From positions 127,850 to 179,003 of the forward strand of contig NMRA01000249.1 of assembly GCA_002633005.1 (NCBI GenBank): a stretch of 51,154 nt of DNA, written 5' to 3'. Source of the DNA: Phoronis australis. Taxonomy: Eukaryota > Phoronida > Phoronidae. Below the pieces are notes generated by a model. It was not told where the DNA came from. It saw nothing but the letters and a program-made list of their open reading frames with translations, and made no database searches. Within the stretch, counting starts at the first letter, position 1; each line of letters opens with the position of its first letter. This document shows positions 1 through 12,146 of the stretch, in pieces. Both the position numbers and the translations under genes were made by a program.

Positions 1-199
1 GTGGCACTGCCGTCAGCAATCTGTTGAAAGGACATAACTGCATTTCGGCTTCAGCCCATTAATGTGGGTTCTTAAGTGCAGTCTATTATCACCGTCGAGG
101 TAATTTCTTGTTATTGATTTTGAACTCAAGGATTATACAGCCAGAATGAAGAATAAACACTCTTTGAACTTCCGATTCCGGTTACAACATGAGAGGCTG

Positions 200-830
200 A
201 GCACGTGCTGCACTCTCGAGAAAATTGCTTCAAAATGACTGAAAAGAATTAAACCTAACATGACCAACATGCGTTCGACAAGTGGAACAACAGACACCAA
301 GTTGGCGGGAGCAACAGGCCGCCAAACACTGAAGTCTCCAATGAAGAAATCAATGAAGAAACCGACGAAGTTGTTACCGGCGTCACACAAGACCAGTCCA
401 GACAGTCTTTCGGCAATGTACATGTAACTGGTGACGAACTTGAAACTCTTATCATTGAGTCTACAGAACAAATCCAAACTAAATGAAGTAAAGAGTACAG
501 TGGATGACGTGAAGAAGTCGCAGTCGTTTGTTTCCGGCCGAGTTGACAGCATTGATACTAAACTTAAAGACATTGCTATTCCCTTGTCCAGAATTGATTC
601 CATCAAAAATATTGTTACAAAATGAATGGCGAGCACGTCAGTGCAACTTACTTGTTCATAGTTTCCCAGAACTAGTCAGTTCAAATTCTTTCTCGAAGAG
701 AAATTGAAGTTTGGTAAAAACTACATCAAGACCCTAAATATTGCTAACTGCCAGCGACTCCAAAAGCCCAAACTTAGAACTAAACCAAACACACCATGGG
801 CGGCCATTGTCGAATTTGCACGCATGTCGG
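200..830 (+). mobile_element. Decayed LINE ORF1 (L1/Tx1-like) remnant
   Basis: Plus-strand reading frames here look like the nucleic-acid-binding ORF1 protein of an L1-type retrotransposon. A lysine/serine-rich stretch (about 260-425) is followed at 431-625 by an amphipathic, coiled-coil-like segment (KLNEVKSTVDDVKKSQ), then after a stop and frameshift (about 704-830) by an RRM-like part containing FFLEEKLKFG and IVEFARMSD. ORF1 proteins have this coiled coil - RRM order. The frame is broken by stops, so it is a fossil. The similarity ends near 830, where a LINE of the opposite strand begins. The matching ORF2 may be the plus-strand endonuclease at 3461, which would make this one element split by later insertions. 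Assignment is from family knowledge, not a search. Confidence 0.5.
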
Positions 831-837
831 ACAACCC

Positions 838-3150
838 TTACCACCCCGTGGTAGATAGGGCCTCCGTGACTGACCGCCATCGAATCCTGTTGTTCGCCAT
901 CTGTCTTATCTGCTGCATGTTGTATCCGGTTTCCTTAGGCTCTGCTTCCATTGTCCTCCTCCAGGTTTGGACTGGTCTGCGTGGTCGACGACTGCGACTG
1001 CAGGTTGCAGAATCGAACTTATTTTGTGATGCTATCGACAGGTTTTCTGAAGGTGTGTCCAACCCACTCCTATTTTCGCAACTTTACCTGAGTCTCTACA
1101 CTCTTATTGTGTATTGTTCGCCAGACCTCTCCGTTTTATTATTCTATCCGACCATTTTATCGGTAGGATTTGTTACAGTTGCACGAAACAGTCCTAAATA
1201 GGAACTCAACAAACCCCCGAAATCGTTTGCGTATTTGTTGTGTTCTTTGCTCACAGATGTTATATTTTTCTATCAGTTTATCTTTATTATGAGCACCTCT
1301 TTGACTGTTGACATTTTAAAATGATATCACTAAAACTGAGGCCTTTTAAGGGCTAAAACTGAGTCTTAATAATTAGGGACTTAGTTCTTTGGGGCGTTGC
1401 ATGAACAGATCCCTACTTATTTTCATTAATATTAAAAATTCAACGTAGAGTTCACTCTCGATTTGTATCAAAGCCAAAATCGACATAGTAATGAGACTCA
1501 AACAGAATGAGAATGGACAATCAGTTTTATCACAATCTCACAAACACGCAGCAGATTTAGGGAACTTACTTGAATCCCTGTTTGGGATTGTTTCATGCAA
1601 CCGCCACTGGACTCTGTTTTACAATGTTTTTGTAAGTCTCCACGTCTCTGAACCGTAAAGCAGAACAGACATCACCTTGGAGTTGAAGATTCTTAACTTT
1701 GACTTGATCGAGAAGGTCTTTGAGCGCCACACAGGCTTTATCATAGCAGGTGCCAAACGAGCTTTCTTGATGCGTGCTTTAATGTCCTCCTCGGTTCCTC
1801 AACTCGTGCTAACGACGCTCCCGAGGTAAGTAAATTGTGTGACGTTTTCAATCTTTTCAATTTTCCCTTGTCTGCTATGTGTAGGCATCGTCTTAGTCTT
1901 CTCACCGGGCAGATACCCGTCTACTCAAGTCTTGAAAGAGATGTTACAGAAGACGTTAGTCATCTGAATACTCCATATCATCTAATTGCATTGTAAATGT
2001 CCATTGACTTCATGTTGGTTGGCCTGAAAAAGTAACTCCGGCAACCCAGTCCAGTACTAACAGCAAAGGAGAGAAGAAACACTCTTGCCTGACTTCTAAA
2101 TTAACAGAGAACGGTTAAACCACCTGACCCCCATGCAGTACCTGACATGTAAATTCTTCTTGAAGTCTTGTAACTAGTCTAACCATTTTCTCGGGTGTCT
2201 CAGAATTCTCCAGGTATAGCTTCAGTCAATACTATCAAAATCCTTACAAAAGTCTATAAAATGCATGTAGAGCGAGGAATCCCACTCAATTGATTGTTCG
2301 ATTATGATTCTTAGAATTGCAATCTGTTCCACACATGAGGGCTCTTGACGATATCCTGCCTTTTCATCCGGAAATCTGATGTCTACGGCAGGCTTAATTC
2401 TGGTTAGCAGGATCCTAGAAAAGATTTTGCTAGGGATGGACAGGAGAGTGATTCTTCGCCAAATCATATTGTGTGGAAGGTTTCCTTTCTTTGGGAACCT
2501 TACTAAAAGTCTTTCTTCCAGTCCTCGGGCGGAGTTTAGCCTCGCCATATCTTGTTCACCAGGTCATGTAGAATGGTTACTGGGAGGGTGTCTCCATTCC
2601 GAATAACTTCTGGTGGTATGTTGTCCAGGCCCACTGCCTTTCCGTTTTTTATTGCCTTAATTATGGCGCTCTGTATTTCAGCTCTGCTGATCTCGGCGGT
2701 CGATATGGATAAATCGTCCACTTATTCTTCCGGGATGGGGGGATCGATGGGCGCGGGATTATTCAATACGCTAGAAAAATGAACTCTCCAAAATTCCAAC
2801 TGTTTCTCAAAATCAGTGATAAGCTTCTTGTCTTCATCCTTGAGTGGCTTAACTGAGTTGAAACTTTTCCTGCTAAACAGCTTGGTTTTTGATTAACGGG
2901 TCTTGATATTGCCTTTCACGTCGGGTGTCATTGTCTTTGTGTTTGTGGTCATTGTACTAGGTCCGTGTGGTGATGTGTTTCCTTCTGTGTGAAGACAGTT
3001 AGACAGTCAATTTGACAACAACTAGATGATCATCTGAGCCTACATGTATGTCTGTGCCTCCTTTGACTCGGACATATTCAAGCTTTCTTCTCCATCGTTA
3101 ATGCATCACAAAGTGGTCAATCGTGTTAACTGTAAGTGCCATATACCTTT
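838..3150 (-). mobile_element. Decayed non-LTR retrotransposon (endonuclease + RT + C-terminus)
   Basis: Reading the minus strand from 3150 downwards gives a broken LINE ORF2 in the expected order. At about 3020-3130 is the end of the endonuclease, with a degenerate form of the SDHHLV motif (GSDDHLVVV). At 2536-2721 is the RT entry (AIIKAIKNGKAVGLDNIPPE). At 2222-2548 are the RT fingers (WRRITLLSIPSKIFSRIL, KAGYRQEPSCVEQIA, and DFCKDFDSID for motif A). At 1565-1900 is the thumb and following region (TQFTYLGS, VLLYGSETWRLTKTL). At 838-1000 is the C-terminal tail (TWRRTMEAEP, IRWRSVTEAL). Frameshifts and stops are frequent. A stretch at about 1005-1560 without LINE similarity looks inserted. 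The family resembles the LINE common in marine invertebrate genomes whose ORF ends in TWRR..W..V..L. Confidence 0.75.
1390..1610. repeat. Short inverted-repeat segment inside the minus-strand LINE
   Basis: GCGTTGCATGAACAGATCCC near 1394 and GGGATTGTTTCATGCAACCG near 1586-1605 are imperfect inverted copies of each other, bounding about 210 bp of AT-rich DNA. The segment lies between LINE sequence at 1565-1900 and at 838-1000, so it is plausibly a small non-autonomous DNA element, although its outer border and target duplication are not clear. Confidence 0.35.
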
Positions 3151-3549
3151 GTCGGGGTCTTTATGGGGAAAGTTTGAGCCCCCAATGACAGGATTATTTT
3201 TGCTGCCTTGTCTGTGCTGACTGAGGTAAAAATAATCCCTGACCACTCGTTTATTTTGCTGTAGTTAAAATTACGCTCCTTTGTACATGACAAATGCTTA
3301 TGAACATTTTATAATTCTGTTCTTAAACTCCGAACAATGAAGAACCCTGTAAAATATACATTTTATAATTTAATGTGGTCTGCACATAGAAGAGAATCGT
3401 ATGAAACGCAGATTGGTAAGAAACCATGATCAAACACATTTAAATATATTTTTTTAATTATGGGTGGTTTTAAAATACTTTCAATGAATTGTAGAGGAAT
3501 TAAGAATACGCAAAAACGTAAAGTTGTATCTAATTATTTGCGTTGCCTG

Positions 3550-3699
3550 GGCTGCGTTGCATAAAGCTTCAAAAGTTATCCGCTGGATAAGTTTGATTGT
3601 TGCATTACGTCAGATACATTGTTCAGCAATAAGAACGTGAAGCATGATAATTCAACGTCAATGTTGCTATACGGCGTACAACTTTTATGCAATTGGGCC
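3550..3699. mobile_element. 150-bp MITE inserted in LINE endonuclease
   Basis: The ends GGCTGCGTTGCATAAAG (left) and, on the complement, GGCCCAATTGCATAAAAG (right) form an imperfect terminal inverted repeat. The element sits between CTG (3547-3549) and CAG (3700-3702), a CWG trinucleotide as used by some PIF/Harbinger elements; the two copies differ by one base. The LINE endonuclease reading frame is interrupted exactly here and continues at 3703. Confidence 0.6.
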
Positions 3700-3726
3700 C
3701 AGAAGTATTTTATCTATTTTCTCCAG

Positions 3727-4132
3727 GGCCCGGTCTCCAATCTTTTTACTCGAAATGGAACTCGAAATTAGGTTTGGCATTTTCTACTCTACTTTTGGGC
3801 GAAATCAAGATAAGTGTCTATTATTCTATGTTCGAGTACACAATAACTTACGTAGATAATTTATTGCCCTTAGTTCACAGTTTGTAAACTCAATATTATA
3901 GCAATAAGTTCGAGTTTGAACTCGAAATTTCGAGTTTTACTTGAGTTTGTAGCACGAATATAAGGGTCGTCAAGGGCAAACTTGAACTAGAAACTCCTAT
4001 GCATAAACTATAATGTATTCGAGCACAGTCTGATAACCAATTACATGTATCTTAAGTTCGCACAAAAGGAGCAGAGTAATTGCCAAAAATAGTTTCGAGT
4101 TCGTTTCGAGTACAAGGATTAGAGACCGGGCC
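3727..4132. mobile_element. 406-bp TIR element (PIF/Harbinger-like MITE) with CAG target duplication
   Basis: About 40-bp terminal inverted repeats are visible: left GGCCCGGTCTCCAATCTTTT.., right (complement) GGCCCGGTCTCTAATCCTTG.., both continuing into ACTCGAAA..GAACTCGAAA. Perfect CAG trinucleotides flank it at 3724-3726 and 4133-4135. The interior is rich in CGAGTT/AACTCG and has no coding capacity. A 3-bp CWG duplication with GGCC-type ends suggests PIF/Harbinger; this family call is inference. Confidence 0.7.
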
Positions 4133-5831
4133 CAGGTCAACCCATTTCATTGTGGAAGATTTATACGTTGTAACAGCACAGTGGGGTTATAATACATATT
4201 TTTGAATTTTGAATATCGAAACGCCCATGGTGTATGTAAACTCTTCATTAATGATTTTGAAATCGAAGTTACTTCAAATCAGCGGGACCGAGAAGGGATT
4301 TTTTACATCTTGAAACGTTTTGGCAAAAGCCAAAATAATACATATTCATGTATCTAGTGTGTCCAAATACATGTAGATAATACGCCTTCTTAACATTCTA
4401 GAAAAGCAAAGCACGTATTTTACGGTGCCATTATTTGTGGCGACTTGAATCTGATTCAAAACTTTTACCTGGATTTCTACAAGTATGTCTCACAAAACCG
4501 AAATTCCAGTCAGCTGTTTGAGCTGTTAAGTCCAGGTTTGAATTGGTGGATACCTGGATAATTGCTCTTCCCAAAATAAAAAATACTGACACAAGGAGAA
4601 AGATCTAACCCAGTAAGGCAAGTGTAGTGAAAGTTAACGTGAGATGCATTTCGTTCTGGCTTATGGCATGCCTGATTTTTATGCAACCCTGTAACTGTAG
4701 TGCATATGCGCAGTGAGATTACAGCCATATGAGAGGAAAATAAATTTCCTGTTTTATAGCCAAGAAAGCAGCTTAAACTTTCATAATGAGTGGCTATCTG
4801 TCTCGCAGATACCGCAGCAAGGATGGACCTCTTCCTAATTTCTGAAAAGCTGGATAATATTTTTACAATTTTCCCACATAGAAAAAGGGTAAAGAACCGA
4901 TTACATTTATGTAGGTTGGATTTAGTATAGAATACTTTTCCAGAAGTACATGTACGGGTCTCTGGCAACTGACATAAATTTTGGAGGACACAGAACTCCC
5001 CGCCTTGGTTAATCTTGTAATACTCGAGGTCATCTCTGAATAGTTTACCTTTCTTAATCATCGACAATATACATGTATTGCCCAGTCTAATTAAACCGCA
5101 GGAAATCCAACTAATTTTCATACGAAAGAAATTAGCAATTAAAGTAATAATACATTATTTATGAAAGGAAAATGATTATTTATTCCAGCCCTATTAGAAA
5201 TCGAGGAAGAAAGCAAACGGACAAGTAGAAGAACAGACGTGCTCGAATGCTAGGATATTTCATTAAATCAAGCTGTTACACCAACAAAAATATATCGGAT
5301 TGTTAGCCTTGGGATAACTAATCATAACTGAACTATTTGACCTTTGACAGAAGCAGAAATTTAGTTAAAACATGTTGACCTCAACACCCTTCTTAAAAAT
5401 CTAGTAGATTCCGACAGAATTAAAACACGCCACAAGGAAAAAGTTTGGACGGTCCCATAACACGTTTTGAAGGGCAGTCTGTCCTAAAAATTATACAAAA
5501 TACCAAAGCACCAGGCGGTGGTGGGTTCTCAGTAAAATTCTTTACTTTTGGATTATCTGACGTTGTTTATCAAGGTCTTTTAATTAGAGCTTTTGGCTCG
5601 GGTCCGTGGCGGTCAGACAAAACAAACGTGTAATTGCGGTTATTCCTAACAGGACTAAGCACACAGAATGCTTGGGGAACTGGGGACCATCCCTTGCTTC
5701 CGTCTTACAGGCTGTTTATGCTTACCGCAAAGAAAGTGTCATTGATTCTTTGATTAGCAATTAAGATTAAGACAGGTTTTAGAAAAGAAATACTCATGCA
5801 GTAAGTGAAAACAGTGGAACTACGTGTGCGC

Positions 5832-6050
5832 ACCTGGGGAAGGGGGGGGCTCGAATCTCTGAGAAAGTGGACCTTTTGCTAACAAATAAGCGGGAGGACT
5901 AAATAAAAAAACGGGTTACCGCCTTCAGGTCTGTGAACTGTGCGCCTGCGCCTTTTTAGTGGACTATTGTCTCGTTTTCTCGGACTTTTGTTTCTCTGAG
6001 GCGGACCTTTTTACCCACTTCGCCAAAGGAGGGGGCGCGCATTAACTACG
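5832..6050 (+). repeat. Interspersed repeat, copy A (GC-box ended)
   Basis: Begins with GTGCGCACCTGGGGAAGG and ends with a loosely complementary GGAGGGGGCGCGCAT. Internal blocks (gaatctctgagaaagtggac, tttagtggactattgtctcg) recur on the other strand at 19330-19545 in the same relative order. Non-coding. Probably a degenerate non-autonomous transposon. Confidence 0.5.
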
Positions 6051-9000
6051 TTTGGCATCACGCATTACAGGGTCAGACATAACAATACAGATGACCTAGA
6101 ATTATGAACACAGTCTAATTCAGTTCGTTGAACAACGGCGCGGGTTTTAGTGTGATTCAACACTGATTCACCTGTGAATACATGTATATGTTCAAGTTGT
6201 TAAGTTGATTGAATATTGCTATATTTACTCACTATGTTGTCCCATGTTTAGGAATGACGTACATCGCTATTTAGGATGTGAGAATTGGTAACAAGGAATT
6301 CCAAAGTTGTCCATATACCGAAATGGTGCTCTGTTTGAACGGCTGGAATGAGTCTTTGAAAAGATCTCTTGATCTTCTGAATCAAATTCATATATGGTCA
6401 GACCTCAAACCAAATTCGTGGATGTGCGCATACAAGTAATCGTCGTCTATGCCCAAATATTGATTTTTCTTGGCTAATGTTATACTTTACCTTTCAGGAA
6501 ATTAATTTTATTGCCGATCTATCTCAGACTTCTGGACTAAATTATAACGACAAAATTGAATTGAAAGAGAAATAATTGCCTGGTCCAGAAAGTCATTAAA
6601 TCCTCTTGAAGAACTAAGTCTCTCACTAGAGAGACTTAAGACTAAACGCGTGTATTATTACATCTGAAAAATCTTCGCACAAAGCTTTCAGCTACTGTTC
6701 AATTGAATAAGAACTATTGATAAATTAATACCTATGTTAAACCAATCGTTACTCAACTTTTTACTCTTTCTGTAAATAAAGAAACTTCGGTAAATAACAG
6801 TTTCAGAATTTTCTTCAATTTCCTTTTATTTACAATCCATTAAATACGATTCAATTGGTTTGCATACGGGAAGTTGCAGTTTAAAGCATGCGAAAAGTAG
6901 CCATATCAAACAATAGCAATCTGATTGTGCAAAACACGAATTGTAAAGAACTCATGGTTAGATCACTTACTGCGTTTGCTTTTCTTACAGACACATTTCC
7001 TTTCTCATGAACTCATGGACTGATGCAATATTTTGAGCACTTTTAACAAAGATAAAGAATATTCACAACAGAAATGTTGAAGTCAGCAAGAAAAGAAACG
7101 CAAGTTAGGAGGGGGAGGGGATAAATGTGTTTCTGAAACGACTTTAATAGTTCACGGACCGTGAATGCCTGCCCTGAACGAGGATCAAACTACCGTCTCT
7201 CATGTGCTGTACATCATGAAACAACTACTTTTATCTTCAATGTCAATTTGAAGTCACAAAATGTTGAAATTATAAATTGACTACTTTCTCATCGTGTTTT
7301 AGTCATGAACGAACTTTTATAATCATCGAATTTGAAAATACGCGGGGAATCTGTCAAGTGATCTGATGACTTAAGGACACTACAATGTAATAGGCGTTCC
7401 GGTAGTGGTTGACTGACGGATTGTTTTTCGATAGCACATCACTAGGAACGAGTTCGTCGATGGTGTCTAAGTGATTTTTAAATAAGTGAATTAACTTGAG
7501 TTTTTAAACAGCTAATACATGTCAATTGTTTTGTCTTTCTACCCGGTCGCCACCAACCCTGGACCTTCGTGGCCTTCATACCGTCACGCTTTTCTGCAGC
7601 GCACACACGGATATTTTGTATTCACATTGTATTAGTGGGTAAGAAGCCCCCACACTTACTGCATGAGTGATTGGCAATCAATCCTTCACTCCTCACTTTC
7701 TAAGCCAAGTGTATTTGTTTTCACTAACTGGACACATGGACTTATGGGAGATTGTGGTTCATTCTTTGTAAATATCACGGGATGTACAGTGTAGGTATAT
7801 GGCTAAGTTTTGCAGCGAAAGCGGTGGTTTAAATAACTAATTAAATCGGAAAATAAGTAGGCGTTTATTTAGCTAATGTAAACTCTAAAGGTTCATAAAT
7901 ATTCCTGCATAAATCGTCACAATTGTGAGTTAAGCAATTTAAAACTAAACCATTATCCAGAACAATATCAGACAAATAGTATAAAAAGAATAATTAATTA
8001 GGAAGGCAATATAAATTCGTATGAACTTATTGCCCTATCAACCGTCAAACACAAAAGTGAAGTTCATTCTGTCGAGGAGTTGCAAAATCTATCTGTAGGT
8101 GATTTACCATATTGCTCACTCACCTGAAGGTGTTTACACGAACTAGGGGATTTTTTATAGTGGTGCTCTCTAGAGTAATGAGACCACATAGTGATTTCCG
8201 ATTGATCACGGTGGTGGACACAAATTCACAATGGTTCATTAGTATAAAAGCAGAGGAATAAATTCTACCGACTGCCTCCATGGTTTGGTTATTTTTAAGA
8301 AGATACCAATCCCTGTTTTGGTGATTTTAACCAAACCTCGTTCTGTCAACTGCTAATGCATCAGGGCGTCAATCTTGAGGGATAAAAGCCAGTGGTGGGT
8401 TTGGGGGAGGGGATATAGGGGCCATGGCCCCTTAAAAGTCTCTCAGATTATGTTTGGCGACAAGGGTAAAATTTCAAGTCGTCACGAGGTCGCCATTGCA
8501 AGTATCAAAAATCAGAAATAATTCCCTCTAAATTCGTTTCAAGGTTCATGTTGACTTCCAAACTTTAAATTACGAAAAATTTCCTAGATTTATTACCTTT
8601 GATTAACAATCGAGATTATATGAACATAGACCCTCGAGGGTCTCCCATAAAACGAACGAAATATTACAATTTTGCGAAACTGATTTGTACAAGAATTGAA
8701 AGCAAGTTACAGGGTTATAGCCTATTTCGCAATTTGACAGTGGTTCTAAGACAAAACAATAATCATGGCTAATCTTACGCCAACTCGGGCGGAGGGGAGT
8801 GTAGCGAACTATTGTCTATGATTTGAATGTCAGGCGATGGGAAAGTGTTTTAGTGTCAGGAGCATGACGCAATAATTTTAATCTTTTTTTCATATGAAAG
8901 TCAGCTGTTCAAGGCCTGAGGAGTTAATCGTGTTCAACCTGCGCCGCAGAGTACAGGTATCCGCGCAGTCCAGAAGGTCGGGTTCAGGGTAAAAGGTAAT

Positions 9001-12000
9001 TCTTCCTTTTACATGTACTTTAACCTCATTGATTTCTATATTACATGTATATCATTGGGCATCATGCAAGTTTTCTTTCTGAAATAATTTCGCCAATAAT
9101 TGGTATTCCCTCGTTCGTTGGTGACAGTGAGTCGCCAGGAACCACCGGCATCTTAATTTTTCCTAAGTTGATTTTCAATATTATCGCAAGTTTAATTGCC
9201 AGAAAATTCTAAATGAAGAGATTTTACCGATAAAAAGTAGAAGATTAACATCGCAATGGAAATAGTTGGATCAAATTTGAATTTCATGTTTCGCATGCTT
9301 GTAGAATTTTGCGCCTGGATACGCATGCCTGTATTTTAATTGAATCCATTGCTTCCTTTAATGCCTGCACTTAATCCTTTTAATGCACAGAAAAACCCGT
9401 TTCTAACGGCAAGTTGTTATTTCTACATGCGCTGTAAGTTTGCTTCGAAAACCTTAGAATACTAAGTTTGAAACAAGGAGTGATTTTAACGAAATTCTTA
9501 TCACAGTATCAAGCTATAGTATGGTTACTTGAGCAATTTTTCTAACCAACCTTATCAATTTATAAAGGACCTTACCGACAAATCTGTGTACCTTGCAAAA
9601 TATCTAGAGAACTATAAATTTCAAATGAGTAAAAGTACAATTTTTTGAAAGTATGAAGCCTGTGAAATTTGATGTTTCACTTTTTAGCATTTAAAGAAAT
9701 CGAGACACGCCAACATTTCGTTTTAGTGCACTTTAGCAAAAAAGAAAGGTACATTGATAGTAAAACAACAGTATTAAGATCATGTTGCAATTTTTGATAT
9801 AAATGTTCGAGGTGATATATAAAACTTGCTACAGTTTTCTAAAATAACAATTCCTTTTCTTTTTATGTCACTTAGCTTAGTAAAAGATTTTTCATGAAAA
9901 ATGTTTTCATAGACCCTCATCCAAAAATAGAACGATTAAAAAAAATCCCACCGGTTTTTGAGAACAGCATAGTTTTTGAAAGTTCAATATGAATACGACG
10001 AGCCACTTTTAAGGTACAATGATCCGAAGTCAGCCAAATTTGGCCATTCTAATGTAGTCCTACAAAACCTAAATAAAACGTGGTTACAAACCACATGAAA
10101 CTCTCTGTATGATAAACCTTGTAATGACCATAAGTGTCGTAGTGTCCAAAATCATCCTTGCGAGGATCATTGTGAAGCGGTCGACAGTGTAACTTCACGA
10201 TTCACGTTGAGAGACAACACCGAGTGCATGGCAATCAACGGCGACGTACTAATTTATAGACTGGCGTTAGAAAGATTTCGCAAACATAACGTATACATGA
10301 ACGGGTAAATTTTACCTGCGGTAATGTCAGTTAAGCAGTAGCCTAATCATTTAATTCTTGAGGTACGGGCGACGTTTGGCGGCACACTTGAAGACTGCAG
10401 TTAGAGTTTGTTCAATAATTTGGTTTGCTTTGGCTTATGAACCAGTTGTGAATAAGAAAAGTCTAATGGCTCGGCTGAAAAGAATAACTACATCAAAATG
10501 GTGGCTTCCTGTAGCAGTGTTGACTTGCATTGTAGCTAATAAGGAACTTGCTTCGTTTCCAAAATTGCCGAAATCTGATTGGTTGACAGCACTTTTTGTT
10601 ACTCAAATAATGACGTTTCCTGTGACTCGTTTCATGAAAACTGACCAAAGACTCAAGACTTAACTGTCATTCCACGAGAGCACCAAAACTTCGACTCTAG
10701 ACTCACCGACTCAGATCTTGAAAAAAACGTGAGATGTGTTTAAAACGTTTATGTTACCCTTTTCGGGCCATTATTTTTAAGTTAGAACATCATGAATATT
10801 TTCGCCCAAAACGGCCCATTTTTGGTTCAAAAAGGTTCAGTTAGAGAAATTGTTTTAAAACGGCTTAAAAGAACAGGAAAGAAGAAATCTTTACAATGTT
10901 TATGTGGAAATTCAACCTCTCTATTAGAAGATGGTCTTCGCATTTTTAAAGGAGTTTCCGTTAACCTTCACTGGAGTGTCAAAATTTGGTAAATTTTGCC
11001 CAATATTGCGTATTTGATTTTTAGCCATTTTTGAGGTGCGCTGGCGATCATATTGCGGGATGCTGGTGCTTTCCAATAATGTTTTTCATCAGTTTGCTGT
11101 CTAACTAAGAAAAGAAAAGAATAAATAATGGGCTTTTTGTTCGTCAAGCAACAGCCAATAGAAAGGACATACCAACGCGTATTTTACAGTTCTTGAATAC
11201 GGGCAGTATGCAGTTCTATCCCCTAAACCTCATAAAGGAGCTTGATTAATTTTTGCAAATATGGTTCTTTGGTGATCAAATCAGTGTAATTTTTAGATAA
11301 TTCTCACAACTATTGGCCCCCTGGCGGCAGTTTTTATAACTAGATTTTGGTCAAACTCCAAGAAATTTGTCCAAAACGTTTCCATCGTAGAAATGGCGGC
11401 ACATGCATGTTTGTTTTCTGTGTACTTTTGTACCTAAAGATGACTTTGGTTAATATCCAAAAGTCGTTTACATGATGCACTCTAGCGTCACCTTTGTTTT
11501 CCACTACTTACTTGTAATTTGGTAAAAAACTAATATTATTTACATTCATGTTTTTGAATGATTCCAACCTGTGCTGCCCCACCAGTGACAGTTGTAGCAT
11601 TTTGAAAACCGTTCATATGTCTAACATGCGCCCCCTGTCAGCTGCTAACGGATGTTGTGCCCTAGTAATCTGAGTTTGTCGTTTTTGCGGGATGTTAGTT
11701 TTTTAATAGATTCTACCCAACCCTGATTTTGTCACTTGTTGCCATTCTCCCATCAGAGACAAAAACGACATGCGTGGGTTTAAATTGTCATTGTTATACA
11801 TTCAGCTAAGATTTACATCTGGCGAAGTTACCTCAGTACTAATTAATATGTAAACTTAAATGATCGTAACAAGTTTTGCCACAATAAGTACTTAGAATGT
11901 ATACAATGCAGGCTAAACCAAAATCACGTTAAAAATAAAAGTGGACAAGCATAACTGTTACCATGGCGACTGGCGACTGAGTACCATAAAAGTGTTCCTC

Positions 12001-12146
12001 CTAAACTAGAATTTGACAAGCACCATGATAAAAATATGAAGATATGAGGCTGAAAGATCTAAGTAAGCTTCACACTTCAAAGCCAATTTCTTTAAGTCAA
12101 ATGTTTTCTCAGTTTGATGCTTTGGTAAAATTCTGAAGTAGAAATT
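6051..12146. other. AT-rich region without recognised genes
   Basis: About 6 kb with only short, unconvincing open frames. The longest, at 10358-10663, lacks an ATG start and any familiar motif. Splice-like signals are present but unlinked to a recognisable domain. Several TACATGTA octamers occur (6179, 9012, 9043). I see no RNA gene, microsatellite or clear transposon end here apart from a weak pair at 7375/10150 that I did not accept. Confidence 0.5.

Larger units (their letters stand above)
3461..5730 (+). mobile_element. Decayed L1/Tx1-like LINE ORF2 (endonuclease and RT start), interrupted by two MITEs
   Basis: Plus strand. At 3461-3549 the frame MGGFKILSMNCRGIKNTQKR is the classic start of an apurinic-type endonuclease (kilS.NcrG). 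It resumes after two insertions at 3703-3723 and 4136 onward: FIYFLQ, then QWGYN, a degenerate strand region, and CGDLNLIQNFYLDF at about 4438-4480, matching the GDFN catalytic motif with N retained. At 5445-5720 the pre-RT and RT start appears (DGPITRFEGQSVLKIIQNTK, PGGGGFSVKFF, and GNWGPSLASVLQAVYA in place of NWRPISLLN). Between 4600 and 5440 the sequence is too decayed to follow. Nothing beyond RT motif 2-3 is present. Confidence 0.7.

Noticed and set aside
133-636. 167-codon minus-strand ORF with hydrophobic stretches
   Set aside because: It is the reverse complement of the LINE ORF1 remnant; the plus-strand frames explain the sequence better.
4510-5121. 203-codon minus-strand ORF
   Set aside because: It runs antisense through the decayed plus-strand LINE (endonuclease GDLN motif on the other strand) and has no domain of its own.
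7145-7200. Possible tRNA B-box-like sequence (GTTTGATCCTC on the minus strand)
   Set aside because: No A box at the right distance and no acceptor stem.
7375-10155. Possible 2.8-kb transposon with ends GGACACTAC
   Set aside because: GGACACTAC at 7376 and its complement at 10155 match over only nine bases, no further TIR, no target duplication and no coding content.
10358-10663. 101-codon plus-strand ORF
   Set aside because: It begins at TTG, has no ATG start or splice support, and no recognisable motif.
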